A DNA stretch of 64,000 nt from an uncultured Bacteroidia bacterium (GTDB taxonomy: Bacteria > Bacteroidota > Bacteroidia > NS11-12g > UBA955), in NCBI GenBank assembly GCA_943789135.1, contig CALSSY010000007.1:113700-177699 (forward strand). The letters are read 5' to 3'. The notes under the pieces were generated by a model that was given only the letters and a program-made list of their open reading frames with translations, ran no database searches and was not told the origin of the DNA. Position numbers and translations under genes: made by a program. This document shows, in pieces, positions 45,901 to 56,100 of this stretch (position 1 is its first letter; each line of letters starts with the position of its first letter).

Positions 45901-47564
45901 GACTTTTTACCGTCAATTTTTATGGTATTTTGATTGAATTCTGCCTTGTATGAACCGCTATTCCCTGAATAACAATATAATCCCAAAACTCCATAATAAC
46001 CTAAGTTATTCGCTACAAGATTATTATTACACTGTAGATTAAAGAAGTAATAAATGTACATACTATAGATATATCCATAAGGAGATCCATAGGTAGGATT
46101 GTAAATTCTGTTATTGGTGATTCTGTTACGGTTATACTTACCGTTCCAGTAGTACAAATACGTTCCGTAAACGTAGCAACCGAAGTCATTAGAATCCAAC
46201 ACGTTGTCTTCAAAAATATTTACAACTGAATTTCTTGGATAATAAATGTAGAAGCAATAGGTATAACCCGTACTTCCTTGAGCTGTAGTATTGTTGGTAA
46301 TTTTATTATTGGTGAAAATCTTCTTATCACCATAGTAACTATAAACAAAATAGGTATAGTACTTTGTACTACACTCGGTAATTACATTGTTTTTGAAAGT
46401 ATGGTCGTTGTATTGGTAGTACATGTACCATCCGTATAAATACGAACTGGTTCCATTTGAATTCCATTTACGAACGGTATTACCATCATAATTTGCATAG
46501 TAGTTGTAATAACAATAGCCAAAGTAACTGGTTGCACCACATTCTACATTTTGGAAAGTATTGTCTTTTACTCTAAAATTATTAGCGGCAGTACCATAGT
46601 TGTAGTACGCATAAATACCGTAAACCGTACTGCTATAGCGGCTTGTCGCATTTTTATAAGGCAAATCGTGGAAATTATTGCCTTCATAAGTAGTAGAACG
46701 ATTGGTACTTCTTGTGTAGTACGAATAAATAAATCTTGGACTGGAATATGCATTATTCGAAGTCGCATTAGCACGAGAAATATCGTTGTTGATATATTGC
46801 TCCCCGTTCGTATAGTAGTTGTAAAAAGCAAAATAATAGAAATTCTCAATGGTATTACCCTTAAACGTATTGTTTGAAGGCGTACTGCTGCTCCACGAAG
46901 AACTTCCAAAATCCATAATAGCCGCATATGGACCGGGGCTATTGGAATTGGTTGTTTTCATCGTACAATTTTGCACCGTATTATAGGAACCTGATGGCGC
47001 CGTTCCACTAGAAGTTAGTGATGTTGTGCTTTGTGAAAATACAATATAAGCTCCACCAGAAGTGGTAGAAGTTGTACCGGTAGTAAGCGAAGCAAACTCA
47101 ATATTACATTTATCAATGGTATTATATTGAGCGTTATTCATAAACTGAACACCTTTCTGATCTGAAGATGTTGTTTTCTTTTCGATGGTAAGGTTCTTAA
47201 TAGTTACGTAAGAAATACCATCTAAAATTAAAGCAGCATCGTTATTCGTGCTGGTCAACTTGAAACCTTTACCATCAATGGTAATGGTTTTCGTACTTGT
47301 AGGGGGAAGTGAAGCGTTTTTGCGAAAATACACAATTGAGCTTGCCGATAAATTCGAGGTCACGGTTACGTTCAATGCTCCGCTTAATCCAGAACCGCTA
47401 ATGGCAGATGCAAGTGCGGCCATACTGGTGTACGTCCCTCCTGTTCCCACCGTTACGTTTCCTGAGATTTGCGAAAAAGCATTTCCCGAAACCGCCATAA
47501 GAGCCGCAAAGCCTAGTGCCTTGAATCGCCCTTTTAGTGTTTGTAAAATGTAGTTTTTTGTCAT
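42981..47564 (-). CDS. Array copy D: intact beta-helix/PKD surface protein with T9SS tail
   Basis: The only copy open throughout: 1527 residues from the ATG at 47564. Residues 1 to ~34 are a signal peptide (ALGFAALMAVSGNAFSQ). About 35-650 form a right-handed parallel beta-helix; early coils have IDGKGF, YVTIKNLTIEK and NNAQYNTIDKC, later ones alternate NN/TI strands with aromatic strands such as YGIYAYYNYG, YCYYNYYANY and YGWYMYYQYN. About 650-810 is a beta-sandwich-like linker (YGFNVTMMSDRGAKI, DDTIYLETEVLPAPGGG). About 940-1450 carry six PKD-like domains with WDFGDGTT motifs. The last ~70 residues are a type A T9SS tail, VYPNPNNGQFQVV to TTKIQINK. Likely a surface-attached or released adhesin or structural protein; the ligand is unknown. 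Confidence 0.93.
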   Translation of the reverse strand: MTKNYILQTLKGRFKALGFAALMAVSGNAFSQISGNVTVGTGGTYTSMAALASAISGSGLSGALNVTVTSNLSASSIVYFRKNASLPPTSTKTITIDGKGFKLTSTNNDAALILDGISYVTIKNLTIEKKTTSSDQKGVQFMNNAQYNTIDKCNIEFASLTTGTTSTTSGGAYIVFSQSTTSLTSSGTAPSGSYNTVQNCTMKTTNSNSPGPYAAIMDFGSSSWSSSTPSNNTFKGNTIENFYYFAFYNYYTNGEQYINNDISRANATSNNAYSSPRFIYSYYTRSTNRSTTYEGNNFHDLPYKNATSRYSSTVYGIYAYYNYGTAANNFRVKDNTFQNVECGATSYFGYCYYNYYANYDGNTVRKWNSNGTSSYLYGWYMYYQYNDHTFKNNVITECSTKYYTYFVYSYYGDKKIFTNNKITNNTTAQGSTGYTYCFYIYYPRNSVVNIFEDNVLDSNDFGCYVYGTYLYYWNGKYNRNRITNNRIYNPTYGSPYGYIYSMYIYYFFNLQCNNNLVANNLGYYGVLGLYCYSGNSGSYKAEFNQNTIKIDGKKSSYQYHYAYGLYVYPYYHQKVNVIGNHVDLQNNYYGYFAYTYNSGGTTPYTWDYNNYYLKGNGTNYAYGPAGTAASVQDWINTGLPGTHETAIPPTYKDEAKGDFSLNVFELQNKVPKFNSLHSWGQTWNDDDINKNDRNPVRSDVGAFEGYMNITGVKSDATVPAQVCSGHQFEGDITILNSYTDTVYGFNVTMMSDRGAKITQAVKDRILPGASLKVKFDEKLFLNEFGKTNIMIFVDAGDDNLSDDTIYLETEVLPAPGGGMYTVSSKSTNAVYQLGKPNDVTILGSPVIYDVNAPTKFSNSTYGTTSDWSAEVQAYTASGTAVTGATLTAPSGSTDLEVQFVTNDATYEDSILTVVTRVIDHNNNCDTFIKRNVLIYPSITPLFAFPSQICEGEAVLFENKSKVLSGGMEFKWDFGTGVKADETDAPEPVFQFPGSKTYKVTLTAKTVPYGFAFDTTMDVTVNPIPAAAFAKTNACEGETLTFTNKTVPTTAAMKWSFGDGTTATSKDATKKYNKAGQYEVTLEADLNGCVATVVQKVYQFDKPVAAFDKVNGNCDNDVFEFENKSTITAGLIGSYWDFNDNGSVSTDDNAMYDFSTSGDKQVKLVVTSEFGCKDSMIKTISIKESPKVSFTNGPLCSVKPTDFINTTGDVANAIANYRWDFGDGTTSGAKSPSHDWKGNLGPKKVSLKVTLDNGCEDIVSKDLVVLTQPTPEFTAGEACSGDEIAFVNNTTWAQGKISYRWDFGDGTTSTNSDPVKVYNVTQSYYPNVTLYAFIEGGCGDSITKTNYVLINEKPRTCDFVAEVDYSFGFFGVKVEPMNASGVVGGQNDADYIWVFEGAGTQKTSGTDAAAYNNLPADGEYRITMRATMQQSGCECSATKTIVMNRSAAEQLSKSGVAVYPNPNNGQFQVVTSETFGTDVQITMMDMNGRVVKTQNHGSVNASELSAGMYLVRVSNGTESVTTKIQINK

Positions 47565-47972
47565 TGTAATGAAAGTTTTACAGTTGTCTGCTCGCAAAAT
47601 ATCATAAACAATCACCCATACGAAACATTACTACAACGAATGCAAAAAAGAATGTCTAAACCATGACTATAATTTAAACAAAATTTCATTTAGACATATT
47701 TTACTTAAGCAAACAACTATAATTCATCATTATTATGGTTTTTGTTAATTTAACTCTTTATTAGTTACATAAATACGAACCTTGCATTATTATACACTAA
47801 AAAACAACCTAACATAACTGTTAATTACTTAAATAACGCCTAAAATTATCATAACTAAATCAATAAATGTTTAGTAAAACATATTTGATATCAAAAATCC
47901 AATTTCAATACCTGCTAATAAAAACATCATTTTCTATGCAATTACACTACTAATTTCTATTCTCAGCGTTAC
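47565..47972. other. AT-rich intergenic region upstream of copy D
   Basis: No gene is seen. It holds the copy D leader and box, and an inverted pair ATGTCTAAA (47652-47660) / TTTAGACAT (47689-47697) flanking a CATGAC motif. The remainder to the copy E terminator is very AT-rich. Confidence 0.7.
47577..47601 (-). promoter_or_regulatory. Promoter-like box and leader of copy D
   Basis: Minus strand TATTTTGC (47594-47601), then GACAACTGTAAA (47577-47588), 12 bases before the ATG. Confidence 0.55.
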
Positions 47973-48002
47973 AAAAAAAGGGCGCCGAATGGCGCCCTTT
48001 TT
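47973..48002 (-). terminator. GGCGCC hairpin terminator of array copy E
   Basis: GGGCGCC-GAAT-GGCGCCC with A7 and T5 runs, 62 bases below the copy E stop. Confidence 0.92.
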
Positions 48003-48064
48003 GTTTGTTCATGATTTGGGTTTTATTCCTTATTTGTGAAATCGTAACCCTAATTATATCACTC

Positions 48065-51000
48065 TTATTTGTTGATCTGGATCTTAGTTGTCACAGACTC
48101 TGTACCGTTGCTTACGCGTACCAAGTACATACCTGCTGACAATTCGCTCGCGTTCACCGAACCGTGGTTCTGAGTTTTCACTACGCGACCGTTCATATCC
48201 ATCATCGTAATCTGTACATCCGTACCAAACGTTTCGCTTGTTACCACTTGGAACTGACCGTTGTTTGGATTTGGATATACCGCTACTCCACTCTTGCTCA
48301 ACTGCTCCGCTGCGCTACGGTTCATTACGATAGTCTTCGTTGCTGAACACTCACATCCGCTTTGTTGCATCGTTGCACGCATGGTGATTCTGTATTCTCC
48401 GTCTGCTGGCAAGTTGTTGTATGCCGCTGCATCCGTGCCTGAAGTCTTCTGTGTTCCTGCTCCTTCGAATACCCAGATATAGTCTGCGTCGTTCTGACCA
48501 CCTACTACGCCACTTGCATTCATAGGCTCTACTTTCACTCCAAAGAAGCCAAAGCTATAGTCTACCTCTGCTACGAAATCACATGTACGTGGCTTCTCGT
48601 TGATCAACACATAGTTCGTCTTGGTGATTGAATCTCCACATCCACCTTCGATGAATGCATACAACGTTACGTTTGGATAGTAACTCTGGGTTACGTTGTA
48701 TACTTTTACTGGGTCTGAGTTCGTTGACGTGGTTCCGTCTCCGAAATCCCAACGGTAGCTGATCTTACCTTGTGCCCATGTGGTGTTGTTTACAAATGCA
48801 ATCTCATCACCTGAACATGCTTCACCTGCTGTGAACTCTGGTGTAGGCTGCGTCAATACCACTAAGTCTTTGCTTACGATATCTTCACATCCGTTATCCA
48901 ACGTTACTTTCAAGCTTACTTTCTTAGGTCCTAAGTTACCTTTCCAATCGTGGCTTGGGCTCTTAGCGCCGCTTGTGGTTCCGTCTCCGAAATCCCAACG
49001 GTAGTTCGCAATTGCGTTTGCTACATCTCCTGTAGTGTTGATGAAGTCTGTTGGCTTAACCGAACACAATGGTCCGTTCGTGAAGCTTACTTTTGGACTC
49101 TCTTTGATGCTGATGGTTTTGATCATCGAATCTTTACATCCGAATTCACTTGTTACAACCAACTTCACCTGCTTGTCGCCGCTGGTACTGAAATCGTACA
49201 TCGCGTTATCGTCTGTGCTTACGCTTCCGTTGTCATTGAAATCCCAATAGCTTCCGATCAATCCAGCTGTGATTGTTGATTTGTTTTCAAATTCAAACAC
49301 ATCGTTATCACAGTTTCCGTTTACTTTATCAAACGCCGCTACTGGCTTGTCGAACTGGTATACTTTCTGTACTACAGTTGCAACACAACCGTTAAGGTCT
49401 GCCTCTAAGGTTACTTCGTACTGACCTGCTTTGTTGTACTTCTTAGTAGCATCTTTGCTCGTAGCTGTTGTTCCGTCGCCGAAGCTCCACTTCATTGCTG
49501 CTGTGGTGGGAACTGTTTTGTTGGTGAACGTCAAGGTCTCGCCCTCACATGCATTCGTCTTTGCAAACGCTGCTGCTGGAATTGGGTTAACCGTTACATC
49601 CATAGTAGTATCGAAGGCAAATCCGTAAGGAACGGTCTTCGCTGTCAACGTTACTTTGTAGGTTTTGCTTCCTGGGAACTGGAATACAGGCTCTGGAGCA
49701 TCCGTCTCATCGGCTTTAACACCGGTTCCGAAGTCCCACTTGAATTCCATACCACCGCTCAATACCTTACTCTTGTTCTCGAACAATACCGCTTCGCCTT
49801 CGCAAATTTGGCTTGGGAACGCAAACAATGGGGTGATGGATGGATAAATCAATACATTACGCTTGATGAACGTATCGCAATTGTTATTGTGGTCGATTAC
49901 ACGAGTCACAACCGTTAAGATACTGTCTTCGTAAGTTGCATCATTGGTTACAAACTGTACTTCTAAATCGGTTGATCCGCTAGGAGCCGTTAAAGTAGCA
50001 CCTGTAACTGCGGTACCGCTTGCGGTATACGCTTGCACTTCTGCTGACCAATCGCTTGTTGTTCCATAAGTAGCATTACTGAATTTAGTTGGTGCGTTAA
50101 CGTCGTAGATTACAGGAGAACCTAGTATGGTAACGTCATTGGGCTTGCCCAATTGGTAAACCGCATTGGTAGATTTAGATGAAACTGTATACATTCCTCC
50201 ACCTGGTGCTGGCAATACCTCTGTTTGCTAAGTAGATGGTATCGTCTGACAAATTATCGTCACCCGCATCCACAAAAATCATGATATTGGTTTTTCCGAA
50301 CTCATTCAAGAACAACTTCTCATCGAACTTAACCTTCAACGAAGCTCCTGGTAAGATACGATCTTTTACCGCTTGGGTGATTTTAGCACCGCGGTCGCTC
50401 ATCATCGTTACGTTAAATCCGTAAACGGTATCGGTGTATGAATTCAAAATAGTGATATCGCCTTCAAACTGATGACCCGAACATACTTGTGCTGGAACCG
50501 TTGCGTCTGATTTCACACCGGTGATATTCATGTAGCCTTCGAATGCACCCACATCGGAACGAACCGGGTTACGGTCGTTTTTGTTGATGTCATCGTCATT
50601 CCAAGTTTGTCCCCAACTGTGCAATGAATTGAATTTTGGAACCTTATTCTGCAATTCAAATACATTCAAACTGAAATCGCCCTTCGCTTCATCTTTATAG
50701 GTTGGAGGAATGGCTGTTTCGTGGGTACCAGGCAAACCGGTATTGATCCAATCTTGAACCGAAGCCGCAGTACCTGCAGGACCGTAAGCGTAATTGGTAC
50801 CATTACCTTTTAGGTAATAGTTGTTGTAATCCCATGTATATGGTGTTGTACCACCTGAATTATAGGTATAAGCAAAATATCCGTAATAGTTATTTTGTAA
50901 ATCTACATGGTTACCGATAACGTTAACCTTTTGATGGTAATAGGGATAAACGTATAAACCGTAGGCGTAATGGTACGGCATAAGAAGACTTTTTACCGTC

Positions 51001-52651
51001 AATTTTTATGGTATTTTGATTGAATTCTGCCTTGTATGAACCGCTATTCCCTGAATAACAATATAATCCCAAAACTCCATAATAACCTAAGTTATTAGCT
51101 ACAAGATTATTATTACACTGTAGATTAAAGAAGTAATAAATGTACATACTATAGATGTATCCATAAGGAGATCCATAGGTAGGATTGTAAATTCTGTTAT
51201 TGGTGATTCTGTTACGGTTATACTTACCGTTCCAGTAGTACAAATACGTTCCATAAACGTAGCAACCGAAGTCGTTAGAATCCAATACGTTGTCTTCAAA
51301 AATATTCACCGCCGAACTACTTGGATAGTAGATGTAGAAGCAATAGGTATAACCCGTACTTCCTTGAGCAGTTGTATTGTTGGTGATTTTATTATTGGTG
51401 AAAATCTTCTTATCACCGTAATAGCAATAAACAAAATAGGTGTAGTATTTAGTGTTACACTCTGTAATTACGTTGTTTTTGAAAGTATGGTCGTTGTATT
51501 GGTAGTACATGTACCATCCGTATAAATACGAACTGGTTCCATTTGAATTCCAATTACGAACGGTATTACCATCATAATTAGCATAGTAGTTGTAATAACA
51601 ATAGCCAAAGTAACTGGTAGAACCGCACTCTATATTTTGGAAGGTATTATCCTTTAATTTAAAATTATTCGCGGCAGTACCATAGTTGTAGTAGGCGTAA
51701 ATACCGTAAACCGTACTGCTATAGCTGCTTGTTGCATTTTTATAAGGCAAATCATGGAAATTATTGCCTTCGTACATGGTAGAACGATTCGTACTTCTTG
51801 TGTAATAAGAGTACATCAAGTAAGTCGCTGAATATGCGTTATTAGATGTCGCATTGGCACGAGAAATATCGTTGTTGATATATTGCTCTCCGTTTGTATA
51901 ATAGTTGTAAATACCAAAATAATAGAAGTTCTCAATTGTATTTCCTTTAATGGTATTGTTAGATGGCGTGCTGCTGCTCCATGAAGAACTTCCGTAATCG
52001 TAAATAGCCGCATAAGGACCTGGGCTATTTGAATTCGTGGTTTTCATGGTACAATTTTGCACCGTATTATAAGAACCTGCTGGCGCTGTTCCTGCAGAAG
52101 CCATTGTGGTAGCACTCTGAGAAAATACAATGTACGCCCCACCCGAAGCTGAAGATGTAGTACCAGATGCAAGCGATGCAAACTCAATATTACACTTGTC
52201 TATAGTGTTATATTGTGCATTGTTCATAAACTGAATTCCCTTCTGATCTAAAGAAGTCGTTTTCTTTTCGATAGTAAGATTCTTAAGGGTTACGTAAGAA
52301 ATACCATCTAGAATCAAAGCAGCATCGTTACCTGTGCTCGTTAATTTAAAACCTTTACCATCAATGGTAATGGTATTGGTACTCGTTGGTGGAAGTGAAG
52401 CATTCTTGCGTAAATACACAATCGCTGTTTCACTTAGATCAGAGGTAACCGTTACGTTTAATGCTCCGTTAACTCCAGAACCGCTGATGGCACTCGCCAA
52501 ATGCGGTCATACTTGCGTACGTCCCTCCAGAGCCCACCGTTACGTTTCCTGAGATTTGCGAAAAAGCATTTCCCGAAACCGCCATAAGAGCCGCAAAGCC
52601 TAGTGCCTTGAAACGCCCTTTTAGTGTTTGTAAAATGTAGTTTTTTGTCAT
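48065..52651 (-). CDS. Array copy E: beta-helix/PKD surface protein with T9SS tail (three frameshifts)
   Basis: Start ATG at 52651 (MTKNYILQTLKGRFKALGF). Three single-base insertions break the frame: 50227-50228 (the shared GTTTGCTAAG site), near 50975 (TACGGCATAAG, where D has TACTGGTAAG and F has TAAGCATAAG), and near 52503 (AAATGCGG, where C has AAATCGG and D has AGTGCGG). The total of +3 keeps the length, 4587 bases, a multiple of three. Removing them gives a protein of about 1527 residues with the same domain order as copy D. From ~50230 to 51290 it is nearly identical to copy D, whereas the 5' part is closer to copy F. Confidence 0.9.
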
Positions 52652-53025
52652 TGTAATGATAGTTTTACAGTTGTCGATGCGCAAAATAGAATAAAGGGTT
52701 ATTCACCCGAATTAAAACTTCTTCTTCGTCATGAATAAATGTCGAATGCATGACGGATACACAATCAAATTAGAACCTTCTCAAAAATTACATTAACCGG
52801 TACCATTTTTAAATGACCGTCATTGATTTCTATCATAAAATTGGCTCTCTTAAACCTTGCAAAACCTTAATAAACACAAAAAACAATGACCGAGTTCCAC
52901 TTTGTAAGAACCGGTACAAAATTACACGTCCCCTATTGCCATTATTATGGATATCATAGTTCTATTTTTCAATAACCATATTAGGTTTGAAATGAAAGTG
53001 TATGATACCTGTTCCTATCTAATAC
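52652..53025. other. AT-rich intergenic region upstream of copy E
   Basis: No gene is seen. It holds the copy E leader and box, a CATGAC motif at 52749-52754, and the 11-base perfect palindrome ATGACCGTCAT at 52813-52823, before the copy F terminator. Confidence 0.7.
52664..52688 (-). promoter_or_regulatory. Promoter-like box and leader of copy E
   Basis: Minus strand TATTTTGC (52681-52688), then GACAACTGTAAA (52664-52675), 12 bases before the ATG. Confidence 0.55.
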
Positions 53026-53053
53026 AAAGAGGGCGCCGAATGGCGCCCTTCTT
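53026..53053 (-). terminator. GGCGCC hairpin terminator of array copy F
   Basis: GGGCGCC-GAAT-GGCGCCC with imperfect flanking runs (AAAGA / TTCTT), 69 bases below the copy F stop. The interrupted T run makes it the weakest of the six. Confidence 0.85.
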
Positions 53054-53122
53054 GTTTGTTCACTCTTAAACTCTCATTCGGTCTGTTGCTTAAACGCAAC
53101 ATCCTTTATGACATCTGTATGC

Positions 53123-56100
53123 TTATTTGTTGATCTGGATCTTAGTTGTCACAGACTCTGTACCGTTGCTTACGCGTACTAAGTACATACCTGCTGACAA
53201 TTCGCTCGCGTTCACCGAACCGTGGTTCTGAGTTTTCACTACGCGACCGTTCATATCCATCATCGTAATCTGTACATCCGTACCAAACGTTTCCTTGTTA
53301 CCACTTGGAACTGACCGTTGTTTGGATTTGGATATACCGCTACTCCACTCTTGCTCAACTGCTCCGCTGCGCTACGGTTCATTACGATAGTCTTCGTTGC
53401 TGAACACTCACATCCGCTTTGTTGCATCGTTGCACGCATGGTGATTCTGTATTCTCCGTCTGCTGGCAAGTTGTTGTATGCCGCTGCATCCGTGCCTGAA
53501 GTCTTCTGTGTTCCTGCTCCTTCGAATACCCAGATATAGTCTGCGTCGTTCTGACCACCTACTACACCACTTGCATTCATAGGCTCTACTTTCACTCCAA
53601 AGAAGCCAAAGCTATAGTCTACCTCTGCTACGAAATCACATGTACGTGGCTTCTCGTTGATCAACACATAGTTCGTCTTGGTGATTGAATCTCCACATCC
53701 ACCTTCGATGAATGCATACAACGTTACGTTTGGATAGTAACTCTGGGTTACGTTGTATACTTTTACTGGGTCTGAGTTCGTTGACGTGGTTCCGTCTCCG
53801 AAATCCCAACGGTAGCTGATCTTACCTTGTGCCCATGTGGTGTTGTTTACAAATGCAATCTCATCTCCTGAACATGCTTCACCTGCTGTGAACTCTGGTG
53901 TAGGCTGCGTCAATACCACTAAGTCTTTGCTTACGATATCTTCACATCCGTTATCCAACGTTACTTTCAAGCTTACTTTCTTAGGGCCTAAGTTACCTTT
54001 CCAATCGTGGCTTGGGCTCTTAGCGCCGCTTGTGGTTCCGTCTCCGAAATCCCAACGGTAGTTCGCAATTGCGTTTGCTACATCTCCTGTAGTGTTGATG
54101 AAGTCTGTTGGCTTAACCGAACACAATGGTCCGTTCGTGAAGCTTACTTTTGGACTCTCTTTGATGCTGATGGTTTTGATCATCGAATCTTTACATCCGA
54201 ATTCACTTGTTACAACCAACTTCACCTGCTTGTCGCCGTTGGTACTGAAATCGTACATCGCGTTATCGTCTGTGCTTACGCTTCCGTTGTCATCGAAATC
54301 CCAATAGCTTCCGATCAATCCAGCTGTGATTGTTGATTTGTTTTCAAATTCAAACACATCGTTATCACAGTTTCCGTTTACTTTATCAAACGCCGCTACT
54401 GGCTTGTCGAACTGGTATACTTTCTGTACTACAGTTGCAACACAACCGTTAAGGTCTGCCTCTAAGGTTACTTCGTACTGACCTGCTTTGTTGTACTTCT
54501 TAGTAGCATCTTTGCTCGTAGCTGTTGTTCCGTCGCCGAAGCTCCACTTCATTGCTGCTGTGGTGGGAACTGTTTTGTTGGTGAACGTCAAGGTCTCGCC
54601 CTCACATGCATTCGTCTTTGTAAATGCTGCTGCTGGAATTGGGTTAACCGTTACATCCATAGTAGTATCGAAGGCAAATCCGTAAGGAACGGTCTTCGCT
54701 GTCAACGTTACTTTGTATGTTTTGCTTCCTGGGAACTGGAATACAGGAGCTGGAGCGTCGGTTTTATCCGAAGCATTTCCAGTACCAAAATCCCATGAAA
54801 ACTCCATTCCACCACTTGATACTTTACTGTTGTTTTCAAATAAGACAGCAGCACCTTCGCAAATCTGTGCAGGGAACGCAAACAATGGGGTGATGGATGG
54901 ATAAATCAAAACATCACGCTTGATGAACGTATCGCAATTGTTATTGTGGTCGATTACACGAGTCACAATCGTTAAGATACTGTCTTCATAAGTTGCATCA
55001 TTGGTTACAAACTGTACTTCTAAATCGGTTGATCCGCTAGGAGCTGTTAAAGTAGCACCTGTAACTGCTTTTCCACTTGCAGTATACGCCTGCACTTGTG
55101 CTGACCAATCGCTTGATGTTCCATAAGTAGCATTGCTGAATTTAGTTGGTGCGTTAACGTCGTAGATTACAGGAGAACCTAGGATGGTAACGTCATTGGG
55201 CTTGCCCAATTGATATAGAGCTTTGGTTGTCTTGGTCGATGTGGTATACATACCTCCACCTGGTGCTGGCAATACATCTGTTTGCTAAGTAGATGGTATC
55301 GTCTGACAAATTATCGTCACCCGCATCTACAAAAATCATGATATTGGTTTTGCCGAACTCATTCAAGAACAACTTCTCATCGAATTTAACCTTCAATGAA
55401 GCTGCCTGGTAAGAATGCGATCTTTTACCGCTTGGGTGATTTTAGCACCGCGGTCGCTCATCATCGTTACATTGAAATCCATAAACTGGTATCCGTGTAG
55501 AGTTCAAATGGTAATATCGCCTTCAAACTGATGACCCGAACATACTTGCGCTGGAACCGTTGCGTCTGATTTCACACCGGTGATATTCATGTAGCCTTCG
55601 AATGCACCCACATCGGAACGAACCGGGTTACGGTCGTTTTTATTGATGTCATCGTCATTCCAAGTTTGTCCCCAACTGTGCAATGAATTGAATTTTGGAA
55701 CCTTATTCTGCAATTCAAATACATTCAAACTGAAATCGCCCTTCGCTTCATCTTTATAGGTTGGAGGAATGGCTGTTTCGTGGGTACCAGGCAAACCGGT
55801 ATTGATCCATTCTTGAACCGTACTTGCCGTTCCATTTTGACTGTATGAATAATTCGTACCATTACCACTCAAATAGTAGTTATTGTAGTCCCAAAACACT
55901 GTACCTCCTGTGTTATAGGTATAGGTAAAATAGGCGTAATAGTTATTTCTCAAATCTACTTGATTACCAATAACATCCACTTTCGTGTGATAATACGGAT
56001 AAACGTATAAACCGTAGGCGTAATGGTAAGCATAAGAAGACTTTTTACCGTCAATTTTTATGGTATTTTGTTTGAACTCAGCCTTGTATGAACCACTGTT

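Noticed and set aside
27793..53053. The regularly spaced GGCGCC palindromes as a CRISPR-like or mobile-element array
   Set aside because: Spacing is ~5 kb, each is a hairpin with T run behind a stop codon, and no cas, transposase or integrase gene is present.
28601..54336. Recurring plus-strand ORFs of 60-110 codons opposite every PKD block
   Set aside because: They repeat only because the minus-strand coding DNA repeats. They have no family resemblance, promoter box or codon pattern of their own.
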